A DNA stretch of 64,000 bases, taken from Dendrolimus kikuchii. Its lineage: Eukaryota; Arthropoda; Insecta; Lepidoptera; Lasiocampidae. The notes below the pieces were generated by a model. That model was not told the origin of the DNA. It saw nothing but the letters and a program-made list of their open reading frames with translations, and ran no database searches. A program made the position numbers and the translations under genes. Position 1 is the stretch's first letter; each line of letters begins with the position of its first letter. The DNA lies in NCBI GenBank assembly GCA_019925095.2, contig CM034392.1, positions 24,928,387 to 24,992,386 of the forward strand, read 5' to 3'. Below are positions 13,801-21,478 of this stretch, piece by piece.

Positions 13801-16800
13801 TTTATTCCTAAGTATTAAAAATCTATGTTTTTCTTGCAGTCCAACAATAAACTACGTTCTTGGATCTGGTGAGAATGTGAACATTGATATCAAAGTGGAG
13901 AATTCTGGTGAAGATGCCTTCGAAGCAGCCTACTACCTCAGCATTCCAGCAGGAGTCACGTACTCTAAAATGGAAAGACTAGACAAGGATAACTTAGATA
14001 CGCCCATCTACTGTTCTAGTATCAATACTAAAGATAGCAGTGGCAATAGCACTTTGAAGTGTGATCTTGGCAACCCAATGGCTAGTGGTGAACTGGTAGG
14101 TTTAGTTTAGCTATACAGCACTAAACTTTTTGCTTAATGCTATATATAAAATTTTCAGAAGTCACAAAAAATATCAATTAATTAACATTTATTGCTGAAT
14201 TTAATCCGTGCAGGAACGGAGAAAGAATACAATTTCCTGCGGCCGGGCGGCCTGTCGTAAGAGGCGACAAAACAACCCACAACCAGGTGGTAGGGCATTT
14301 GCCCGACTGGATGGCTACCACCCCTGGTCTAAAGTATGTCGCCATAATAACATTGAGTTGTGTTCCGGCATTAGTGACCAGGTTCCAATTTTCCTTAAGA
14401 GAGCAGCAGCGCATTTGTAGCAACTTTGCTGTTGCAAATGTCCATAGGCGATGGTAACCGCTTTCCATCAAGTGGGCCGTCTGCCTGTCTGCTGATCTCC
14501 TGCAATAAAAAAAAAAGAATTTAGAGAATTGTTCTCCCTCACCGTTATCGAGAGTATCAGAAAATACTCATAGAAATATAGCTCTGTAAGCTTTCAGTAC
14601 CGTGTATATCGAGCCTACCGGTTTCGCACCACTGTTGCACCGACAAACCACAAGTCTTAGAGAAATGTGGCGAATGTGACGTTCGTACAAATAAAATCGC
14701 GAAGGCTATAAACCAAGCAGTGTGTTTATAGGATGTTTTTATGTTAATATTAATTACCTGTAGTCTCATAGGACTTCACTGCTTTTTAAGTCTTTTGTTA
14801 TGAGGTGACGATAATAGTTGCACTGTTTTTAGGTGAGATTCCGAGTGATTCTGGAAGTTGACTCGAGGGTCAACGGCCTCGTGTTCGACATGGAGGCCAA
14901 CTCCACCAACCCCGAACAAGACACATTCTACGACAACACCATGCATATGGTTATCAGTGTCGTAGTTAAAGCAAAACTGGCTCTTGTCGGGTAAGTTTTT
15001 TTTGGGTAACTATATACAATAGTATGAAGAGAACTTTCACTTCAACTTTGAAATCTGCTAGAGCCATGCTAATATCATTATCTTGATTACAAGCTCTTAG
15101 GTCTGGCTCTATCGGTGTAATATCTCACTATCACAGAATATTGGTGTGTATTGGCTAACCTTAAGCTAACCAAGTTTCGTACAGTGAATGAGGACACCGG
15201 GGTCCACTTTCCCTTTTCTCTATCCCATCTCCCTCACTATCCTGTTCCTCCTATCTTATATCCCTTCTATACCAGTCCCCTCTATCCTATCTATCCTATG
15301 TCAAACCCCTATTTGATCCCCGCTATCCTAAATACCGGTTGGTATCGCCTCTATTGCTGCAAACGATGGTAACCACTTCCCATAAGGTGGGCCGTTTATC
15401 TACTTGCTAGACTTAGCCAATAAAAAAAATAACATGTCAAATCTTAGGGAGAAAGGTCTTTTTTGGCTAAAATAGTAACTATATCGATTTCAGCACATCG
15501 GATCCCCCTGAGCTTCATTACAACGCGTCTCTGTACGACACCCAGAATCTCACAGACGACACTAAACTAGGTCCTCAAGTCATCCATAAATATAATATCA
15601 AGAATGAAGGCCCTTTCACTGTGGACGAGGCGGAAATATATTTTATGTGGCCATATCAGACCCTTGACGGTGAGATATATTAAGTTTTTTAGCAAGTTTA
15701 TTGGTTTAAAAATTTTATGTTATGAAGCAAACGCAAATATCATCCAGGTGGTAGTTGTCAAAGCCATTAAGCCCCGTAAAAAGGGATCAGTTATTTGTAG
15801 AATATACTTTGCCAATCGCCGTTACGTTTGAGAAACTCTCTTTTCTATTACCTTCTCGTCATCCTTGACGTCATCTATCGATCTCTTTTTTAGTCTATCT
15901 TTTCTCTTTACTTTTCCTTTTTATCTTTTTCATCCTTTTTATTTACTTTTCCATCTTCTAGTCAATTCTTTTTTGCAAGATGACTTTCATTCTTTTCTCG
16001 TTATATGACCATTACTCATATCACTTTGGTCTTCTACCTCTCAACGTTTGAGTCACGGATGCAACTTTCAAAGACCCCATTATGTAGTCTTTCTCATTGT
16101 ATACATTCTTGTAATACCAAACGTATATCTCAACATTCTCATGTAAACCCAGCAGAGACAATTTTAATGGTCCAAAATTCGGACCCGTAAAATATGATCG
16201 GTCATATTACAAATTTATACATTTGAACCTATAGTTTGAGTATGCCACTTAAACTATAGGTTCTAGCTAGGCTAAACTAGCAATTAGGAAAATTTTGGAC
16301 GAAGTATGAAAATTCTGGTTATTCTAAAGTAATGTATAAATGTGAATATGACTTTGTTTGAATGTTTATTTGTTTCTGTATCACACTTTTGAAAAAAAGA
16401 ACTGATTATAATGAAATTTGTCTTGCGATAACGCATATAAAGATAGAACATGCAATCCAGAATATGGGGTAGTTGATGTGAGATAAGTTGCCGTCAAAAA
16501 TTTCTTTAGAGCCTTTGTTTAAAAACACCCAGAACATTTTTCAGGTGTGCTCAACTATTATCTTATGTAAAATTTGAATATTTCAGGGGAAAATCTTATG
16601 TACATGCTTGTACAGCCCCAAATGGTAGGAAATGTGCAATGCGATATTGCCAGGAATATCAACGCTGAGAACCTTATCGTGCAGAACCCATATGCTTTCT
16701 TGTTGGGCAAGGAAAAAGAAGGTACGTAGATGTCTATATTGCAAACTAGCTGTAACCACTACTTCCTTAATAAAACCAAGACATTGACATCCCACTGCGG

Positions 16801-19800
16801 GCCTCCCAGTTTTATAAGTGTAAGGGACAATATAAAAGTGTAGACTATTTATTATATCTATACTGGAACAATATATCGGAATAAAAATTAAACAACAAAA
16901 AAAAAGGTTAAAGTCCGTTTCAATCCCCCAAATTTCAATTAAAAATTGAGATGTTTCGGAGTTTGACAAACTTTCAGACTTAACATACATTCGGCATTTA
17001 ATTTGAAATTACAGATGCGCAGTCACTTTAAAACTTACTGGTATAGATTGACTAATAATAATTGTTGTTTTAATTTCAGCAATGATAAGCACCAATCTCT
17101 ATACAGAATCACAATTATCAGGCCAGGGTGGATATTATGGACAACGTAAGTCAGCTGTTTCATTGCCATTAGTATTTCATTTAAGAGTTTGGCTCTTAAG
17201 GTAGTAACTCTGTATTTAATGATTATCATATAAAATCGGTCAAGTGAGTAGGGTAAGATTCAAATCTGATTTATATGACGTTACTATTCCTGAAGTTTAT
17301 ATGTGCTTACCGATAATACAATGCCTTTTAATCTAAAGATTATTTTTCACAGAATATTGGGAAGAACACTCGAGCAACGGCATATTAACATCACAAGCTG
17401 GAGGCGTTTCCTCAGGTCAATTCGGTAACCAAGGCACTGCACAGTTTAATCAATCAACAGGTTTCCAAGGCAGTCAAACCGTGACTGGTGGACAAACTAA
17501 CCAATTTATTAACAAAGGCAATCAAGGCAGTCAAATAAGTGGTGGATCGTCTTATAATATAACGTGGACCAGTTCCGAAGGTTTAACAGAAGAACAAAAA
17601 GAACAGATAAGAAAGAACTTGGCAGCAGTCGCTCAAGGAGGTACCATTGATAAAACTTATATACAAGAAAGTCAGAATAGTTTTAACGTCCAAAGTCCAG
17701 GTGGCAGCCAGAGTGGTTATCAAGGTTCTAGCCAAGGCAGCGTTAATCAAGGAACTTATCAAAATGGTGTCAGTCAAGGAAGTTACCAAGGCAGCCAGAG
17801 TGGCACATACCAAGGTAGTGAGAGTGGCATATATCATGGTGGTCAAGGAACTTACCAAGGTGGCCAAGTTGTTCAAAGTGGACAGGTAGTAAGAGTGAAG
17901 AACAGAACAATTCTGTTTGATGAATATGGTAACGTTGTTTCGGAAACAGAGACCAGTACCGAATATGGCAACTTGGGTCATGAGGGTGAGGCTGGCAGTT
18001 CATTTAACGTGTAAGTAGTAAACTGTAGTTTATTTTATAATATTATTTTAGTTTTGATACCATTATCCCCTCTGATGTTCCAGTTGCAACAATTTCCAGT
18101 CACATATATTCTCATAAATACATGTATCATTTAATGTACCTTACAGATATGCTAACCAGGATAGTGTCCAGCCGAGTGGAAGTGTTGCTCACAGTTCTGG
18201 ACAAGGATTCTATCAAAATGGTCAAGTGATAACTCGAGGAAGGCAATTCACACAGGACTCACAACAATCTTATGGAAACCAGGGTACGAACCAAGGATTT
18301 GTTCATGGATCATGGGGAACAACTGAAACTGTTAATCCTGATGTTATGAAAGCTAGTTCTTCAACCTACAGAGGAGCCCCGACTATAACATATGTAGGCG
18401 ATGAAGAGGAAGATAAACTAGAAGGTTTTGGAGTATATGCTGCTAGTAATCCAAATAATGAATTCAGATATGGCATTGCTGATGTTACTGGTGCTGGCAG
18501 CCAATCTGGAAGTGCTCGAGGTGGAGGGAGCTATCGTACTGGTGGCAGTTATCAATCTGGTGGAAGTGGCCAAACTGGTTATCATGCTGGTACTGGAAGT
18601 TATCAGGATGGTGGTAGTTATCAATCTGGAGGCGGTAGTTACCAATCTGGAAGGAGTAGTTACCAGTCAGGTGGATCATGGAGCACTCATAGCAGCAGTG
18701 GAGGGAGTCACTCTTATTCTTCAGGTAAAGTAAAATAAATTATAATTTTGATGACCTTTTTTCTTTTAATCTTATGCCAGATGGTAGGGTAATTATCCCG
18801 CCTGGACGGCTACCACACCTGGTCTACAGTATGCTGTGATAAGAACGTTGAGTTGTGTTCCAGTGTTAGTGGCCAGGTTCCAGTCTTCGTTTAGAGAGCG
18901 ATAGCACATTGGTACCACCTTTGGTGTTACAAATGTCCATAGGCGATGGTAACCGCTTTCCATCAGTTAGGTCATCCACCTGTCTGCTTAACTCATGCAT
19001 TAAAAAAAATCTTCTGTGTTGTTTGATCCATCTGATCATTGCGTGTTGGAGTGGTTGTCTTACAATAATAGTCTCAAGTTTAATACTTAGACTGTTGTGT
19101 CTTTGTTGTAAAGACACAGTCATAAACGAAATATTTGAGACTTTAAAATTTTAAATAAAATAACAATAATAATGAATCTGTTGCAGGGGGACAATCTTCA
19201 TATGACTCTAATTCTGGAGTCAATAATGCTCGTGAGAATACCAGGAGGCGTCGTCAAGTTCAGGTATTTTTTTGAAGACGTACAGTTAAAACTAGATTAT
19301 AGGCACGGCCACAAATTGAGTTTTGGAACTTTTCCACAATTTGATGAATTTATGATGCCCGAAGTAAAGTGTTCGATTTTAATGTTTTAACTTTAATAAA
19401 AACTGTCGGGGAAAAATTCTCCAAACTTTGATAGGAGCGATATAAAAATGACGGATAGAAAATACATGTAACTTAGAAATAAATTCCTTAAAATATATAA
19501 AACGAATACATTTCTTTTATTCATGGAAGTCCTACTCAAGATGCAAATGATGATTATTTGAATTTATAGGTGGACCCTAAATTAAAGGAGATCCTTGAGA
19601 AATGTGAAGAGAAATACAAATGTGAAGTCTTAAGGTGTACGACAGGGAAGTTGGTGAAGGGACAAGAAGTTTGGGTCGCATTGAGGTCGAGGATCAATGC
19701 TACTGTTTTGAATGATGTAAGTACTTAAGTAAGTTTCATCGACACAAATGAAGCAAATTTGTTATATAGCAGAACGAGCAAAGGGAATATGTATTTAACG

Positions 19801-21038
19801 TTAAAGATTCATTTACATTGCTTTGTTTTCCATAGAGACTGCACCTAGAGAGACACTCTTATATTAAGATGCAGGTAATGAAATTTACATGGGTTAACTG
19901 GAAGCGTAATCTCTTAACTTTTATTGCAGGAGTTCAGCAGACAGGCAGACGGCCTACTTGATGGAAAGCGATTAACATCGCCTATGGATATTTGCAACAC
20001 CAAAGGTGCCACAAATGCGCTGGTGCTCTCTTAAAGGAGACTGGAACCTGGTCGCTAATCCCGGAACACAACTCAAGGTTGATATGGCGACATACTTTAG
20101 ACCAGGGGTGGTAGCCATCCAGTCGGGCAAATGCCCTACCACCTGGCTGTGGGTTGTTTTGTCGTCTCTTTAAACAGGCCGTTCAATTGTATTCTTTCTC
20201 CGTTCCTGCACGGATAGAAACTAACTAAATAATATAGATAACTGAAGCAAAACCTATAGATTCCTGTTTATGTAAAAAAATTATATTAGAGTTATTACTA
20301 TTTCAGATTTCCAAAGACAGGGCGGTAATCTTGTCCACTTTGGCCGCTACTAGGGTGGCTCGTCTCCCTATGGTTGGAACGCCGAGAGACTTAGCATGGC
20401 ACACGGCGGAGGCCCAAACAGTAGTGACGCCACAACTGGAAGCGTTGGAGAGCGGCACTATCCCACTCTGGGTGGTTGTGTTGGCAGCTGTTATCGGTGC
20501 TTTGTTGCTTCTACTACTCATCTTCGCTCTTTACAAAGTAAGTATTACAGACGATATTATTTATAATTAAGTACAGTTCAAGAAAACTTAAGAATTTTGA
20601 AAGCGTTGTTTTAATTGTTGAGGATCATTTTATTATCTCAAGCGTTAGTTTAACTACGCCTCCTGCTGTAGAAATTTTAGATGCTCTAGAAGAGACCTTA
20701 CTTCTCTAAGTGTGCTCACAGATATTAGTATATGTACAACGAAAAGTGATCTGATGATTGAATCATCTACAGTACGTGGTACTAGCATCTTGTTACCTTA
20801 CTTGTGCAAACTGTGGAACGAACTCCTTTTAGCGGTTTGCAGAACGCTATAATATGGAGTTCTTGTGGAGTCATAGAGTCTGCCTAAAAGCAAACTGCAA
20901 AGAACCTTAATCTTTGATATCATCAGCGAATGCTCTAATAAAATATATGTCTTATCTTAGTGCGGATTCTTCAAGCGCAACCGACCGTCCGACCACGCTG
21001 AACGGCAGCCCCTTAACGGGCGCGACGAGCACCTCTGA
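1816..21038 (+). CDS. if: Integrin alpha chain, alphaPS2 (inflated)-like, 3' 18 exons
   Basis: Cell-surface receptor subunit that pairs with an integrin beta chain to bind extracellular matrix; alphaPS2 of flies binds RGD-type ligands. Eighteen exons with GT-AG borders join in one frame of 1277 codons plus stop; total length 3834 nt is divisible by three and all phases agree. Visible order: propeller FG-GAP repeats ([10 protein letters not shown] at the start, Ca loops DIDGDGFDD at residue 106, DINYDGFGD at 170, DLDNNNYTD at 233), thigh/calf region about 256-688, a low-complexity Gly/Ser/Gln/Tyr-rich insert 689-1119, furin site RRRR 1120-1123, light chain from 1124, transmembrane helix about 1228-1250, tail with GFFKR and terminal DEHL. 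The tail resembles fly alphaPS2 as I recall it, which is why I prefer PS2. The signal peptide and first propeller part are upstream of the window. Introns are full of transposons. Identity as an integrin alpha is near certain; the PS2 assignment is inference from the tail. Confidence 0.95.
2239..2446 (+). other. candidate cassette exon in the first visible intron
   Basis: An open stretch encodes a Ser/Thr/Lys-rich peptide containing [14 protein letters not shown] and ending IPEEG just before donor GTAAAC at 2447. An AG at 2237-2238 (ACTTCAG) would give phase 1 at both ends, matching the flanking integrin exons, so inclusion would keep frame. The acceptor lacks a good pyrimidine tract; the stronger acceptor at 2142 leads into a stop. 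Confidence 0.25.
2663..3212 (+). mobile_element. poly-A retroposon U, copy 1
   Basis: From about 2862 to the A-tail at 3200-3212 it matches 38185-38492 (ACCGATCCCGGCC, CCCTCGGGCTTTATAT, GGTCTTCGGACCAACAACAT). GGATTTCAAAA occurs at 2652-2662 and 3213-3223, a likely target duplication. Includes a poly-C run at 3096-3107. Class not recognised. Confidence 0.65.
3224..4137 (+). other. intron sequence, nothing identified
   Basis: AT-rich part of the first visible integrin intron. No open frame or repeat I can support. Confidence 0.5.
4138..4283 (+). mobile_element. palindrome-core retroposon 3' end, copy 4
   Basis: GAGATCGCTTTGAGCGATAA core, then GTGCAATAAAGTGTTATC followed by a (CT)n run at 4262-4279. 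Lies inside the 4.1 kb integrin intron. Confidence 0.65.
4284..5989 (+). other. intron sequence, nothing firmly identified
   Basis: AT-rich; short open frames on both strands at 4365-4930 lack any motif I know. A diverged direct repeat around ATAATATTGTAT occurs near 5665-5735. Confidence 0.45.
5990..6165 (+). CDS. if: integrin alphaPS2 exon b
   Basis: Acceptor CTTTTAG, donor GTAAGT. Completes YWQG and runs on as QLMSQ, then [15 protein letters not shown] and VAVGVPRG, a complete FG-GAP blade. Residues 17-75 of the visible protein. Separated from the previous exon by a 4.1 kb intron. Confidence 0.93.
6428..6634 (+). CDS. if: integrin alphaPS2 exon c
   Basis: 69 codons, phase 0 at both ends. 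Encodes [18 protein letters not shown] followed by the Ca-binding loop DIDGDGFDD and the VIVGAP motif of a propeller blade. Confidence 0.95.
6978..7077 (+). CDS. if: integrin alphaPS2 exon d
   Basis: Acceptor TTTTTCAG, donor GTAATA. Encodes [12 protein letters not shown] and most of the second visible Ca loop DINYDGFG, whose last Asp is completed across the next intron. Confidence 0.93.
7694..7928 (+). CDS. if: integrin alphaPS2 exon e
   Basis: Encodes [30 protein letters not shown] and the third Ca loop DLDNNNYTD, then LAVGAY. This is the last propeller blade. Donor GTAAGT lies inside the AAG Lys codon. Confidence 0.95.
8398..8564 (+). CDS. if: integrin alphaPS2 exon f
   Basis: Encodes SRPVVKV, the standard linker out of the propeller into the thigh domain, with Cys residues in KKCPLANG and the [12 protein letters not shown] strand. 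Phase 2 in, phase 1 out. Confidence 0.93.
8600..9720 (+). other. intron with unassigned repeat-like sequence
   Basis: 8635-8930 has the CTACGCAACCGATCATCACA type of sequence usual in insect dispersed repeats. A GC-rich patch at 9020-9085 (CCCGGGTGGAGGTTACCGG) is unlike its surroundings. No coding sequence seen. Confidence 0.4.
9739..10078 (+). CDS. if: integrin alphaPS2 exon g
   Basis: Residues 312-424, thigh domain: [38 protein letters not shown] and the Cys pair in [12 protein letters not shown], all typical of the integrin alpha2 region. Confidence 0.94.
10141..13550. mobile_element. possible decayed mariner-like element with 15-bp terminal inverted repeats
   Basis: AATGGGGATTGTTCA at 10141-10155 is exactly inverted at 13536-13550 and brackets the transposase remnant. 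A related GGGGATTGTACG at 13441 raises the alternative that 13440-13549 is a separate short MITE of the same family. Between 10156 and 12640 nothing else is recognisable. Confidence 0.45.
12640..13150 (-). pseudogene. mariner/Tc1-like transposase remnant
   Basis: Minus strand 13150-12956 encodes [15 protein letters not shown], then [20 protein letters not shown], resembling the region around the first catalytic Asp of Tc1/mariner transposases (here TYEK in place of TDEK, so the Asp looks lost). Downstream, with frameshifts, [18 protein letters not shown] matches the family's WPPxSPDLNPLDYxLW motif. Dead copy inside an integrin intron. Confidence 0.75.
13840..14095 (+). CDS. if: integrin alphaPS2 exon h
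   Basis: Acceptor TTCTTGCAG, donor GTAGGT. Encodes [29 protein letters not shown] beta-sandwich strands and the CDLGNPM segment. It follows a 3.8 kb intron holding mariner-like debris. Confidence 0.94.
14204..14516 (+). mobile_element. SINE-A copy 1, full length
   Basis: Head ATCCGTGCAGGAACGGAGAA, body with GCATTTGCCCGACTGGATGG and GACCAGGTTCCAATTT, tail AAATGTCCATAGGCGATGG through CTGCAATAAAAA. The ACTGG and GGTTCCA parts loosely resemble pol III A and B boxes. Lies in an integrin intron; GAATTTA near both ends may be the target duplication. Confidence 0.88.
14833..14990 (+). CDS. if: integrin alphaPS2 exon i
   Basis: Encodes [12 protein letters not shown] through [19 protein letters not shown], a calf-1 type beta-sandwich segment. 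Ends with two bases of a Gly codon. Confidence 0.93.
15341..15431 (+). mobile_element. SINE-A/LINE tail fragment, diverged
   Basis: Has GATGGTAACCACTTCCCATA and AGGTGGGCCGTTTATCTAC, then an A-tail; only the 3' end of the family, in an integrin intron. Confidence 0.6.
15494..15669 (+). CDS. if: integrin alphaPS2 exon j
   Basis: Starts by completing Gly, then [10 protein letters not shown]; later [17 protein letters not shown] and AEIYFMWP, matching the calf-2 strand in which integrin alpha chains carry a VxHxYxxxNxGP motif. Confidence 0.94.
16225..16263. repeat. perfect 13-bp hairpin in integrin intron
   Basis: GAACCTATAGTTT at 16225-16237 inverted at 16251-16263, loop 13 nt. Confidence 0.7.
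16587..16721 (+). CDS. if: integrin alphaPS2 exon k
   Basis: Encodes [12 protein letters not shown] and [14 protein letters not shown]. Phase 1 in and out; acceptor TTTCAG, donor GTACGT. Confidence 0.9.
17080..17145 (+). CDS. if: integrin alphaPS2 exon l
   Basis: Short 66-nt exon, [20 protein letters not shown]; the beginning of the Gly/Gln-rich insert. Phase 1 in and out, so skipping it would keep frame. Confidence 0.85.
17353..18010 (+). CDS. if: integrin alphaPS2 exon m, Gln/Gly/Ser-rich insert part 1
   Basis: Residues 689-907. Low-complexity repeats of the types YQGSQSG, SQGSYQG and GGQGTYQG surround two ordered-looking islands: a helical stretch around [20 protein letters not shown] and the strand-like [20 protein letters not shown]. 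No vertebrate integrin has such an insert; it sits upstream of the furin site. The open frame runs through the whole exon and continues across GT-AG borders. Confidence 0.9.
18147..18724 (+). CDS. if: integrin alphaPS2 exon n, Gly/Ser/Tyr-rich insert part 2
   Basis: Residues 908-1100. Begins [11 protein letters not shown], contains an acidic island around [19 protein letters not shown], then a run of SYQSGG-type hexamers and heptamers at about 18520-18680. Internal near-repeats in DNA suggest growth by slippage. Donor GTAAAG. Confidence 0.9.
18775..19009 (+). mobile_element. SINE-A copy 2, 5'-truncated and diverged
   Basis: From CAGATGGTAGGG to the A-tail; several substitutions against other copies. 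Occupies half of the 462-nt integrin intron between the Gly-rich exon and the furin exon. Confidence 0.82.
19187..19263 (+). CDS. if: integrin alphaPS2 exon o with furin cleavage site
   Basis: 26 codons. RRRRQ at 19243-19257 is a strong proprotein-convertase site; cleavage here would separate heavy and light chains, which remain disulphide-linked in cleaved integrin alpha subunits. Confidence 0.92.
19570..19716 (+). CDS. if: integrin alphaPS2 exon p
   Basis: 49 codons, phase 0. Light-chain N-terminal part with Cys residues in [16 protein letters not shown] and the strand [15 protein letters not shown], as in other alpha light chains. Confidence 0.93.
19918..20215 (-). mobile_element. SINE-A copy 3
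   Basis: Minus orientation: TTTTATTGCAGGAGTTCAGC at the left, CGTTCCTGCACGGAT at the right. In the integrin intron before the transmembrane exon. Confidence 0.87.
20307..20537 (+). CDS. if: integrin alphaPS2 exon q, transmembrane
   Basis: 77 codons, phase 0. Membrane-proximal calf-2 strand, then a hydrophobic helix starting PLWVVVL at about 20463 and ending IFALYK before donor GTAAGT. Confidence 0.95.
20961..21038 (+). CDS. if: integrin alphaPS2 last exon, cytoplasmic tail
   Basis: CGFFKRNRP begins the exon; GFFKR is the hallmark alpha-subunit membrane-proximal motif that clasps the beta tail. The tail is 25 residues and ends DEHL before TGA at 21036-21038. In-frame sequence stays open for a further 51 codons. 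Confidence 0.95.
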   Translation, partial: CGFFKRNRPSDHAERQPLNGRDEHL

Positions 21039-21194
21039 TACCCGTCCACTGACTTGGGCCTGACGTCGGACACTGTCGATACAGCGGCGTCCGCCACTAC
21101 CGACAGGTCTGACAGGTCTGACACTGAAAGCTCGGCGACTGATGCCGCCAGTGACGTCACTAGCCAAGACTCTACCAGCACAGATAAGTACTGA
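21039..21194 (+). other. Possible stop-codon readthrough extension of integrin tail
   Basis: After TGA (context CTC TGA TAC) the same frame is open for 51 codons to a second TGA at 21192-21194. It encodes a Ser/Thr/Asp/Ala-rich stretch such as TESSATDAASDVTSQDSTS. Base composition is GC-rich up to about the second stop and AT-rich after it, as if coding constraint ended there. It could also just be a GC-rich 3' UTR. Confidence 0.35.
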
Positions 21195-21335
21195 CATCAC
21201 AAAGCTGTTGTATACAAGTTTTAGGCGTTCCATTTTATGTAAATTTACACAGAGTATTAAAATTGTTTCGGTCTGTTACTAGTATAATTGGAATAGGTGC
21301 TGATTGGAGCTAGATTAATGCATCTTACTATGTGT

Positions 21336-21413
21336 ACACAGAGCAAAGAAGTCCTCCGCCCCGCCCTTAAGGAAAGCTCCGGTAGGGACGCGGCGACTTT
21401 CATTGCTCTGTGT
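21336..21413. other. GC-rich hairpin downstream of the integrin
   Basis: Perfect 11-bp arms ACACAGAGCAA (21336-21346) and TTGCTCTGTGT (21403-21413) continue inwards as GAA/TTC and GTC/GAC with small bulges. The GC-rich 78-nt fold stands out in AT-rich surroundings. It may be a structured 3' UTR segment, a miRNA-like precursor or a tiny palindromic MITE. Confidence 0.5.
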
Positions 21414-21472
21414 ATGTCTTTTACTTCACCATTGGTAGAAAATTTGTCACTTGATAAATGGAATAATAGTAA

Positions 21473-21478
21473 AATAAA
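21473..21478 (+). promoter_or_regulatory. possible polyadenylation signal for the integrin
   Basis: First AATAAA after the integrin stop, about 435 nt downstream, in AT-rich sequence. No cleavage site can be confirmed without transcripts. Confidence 0.35.

Noticed and set aside
14178..14471. Open frames of 70-130 codons inside SINE-A copies on both strands
   Set aside because: They recur with every SINE copy and follow its sequence; SINEs do not code for protein.
17583..18003. Long antisense frames across the integrin Gly/Gln-rich exons
   Set aside because: Low-complexity repeats of the sense frame leave the antisense open; no independent motif.
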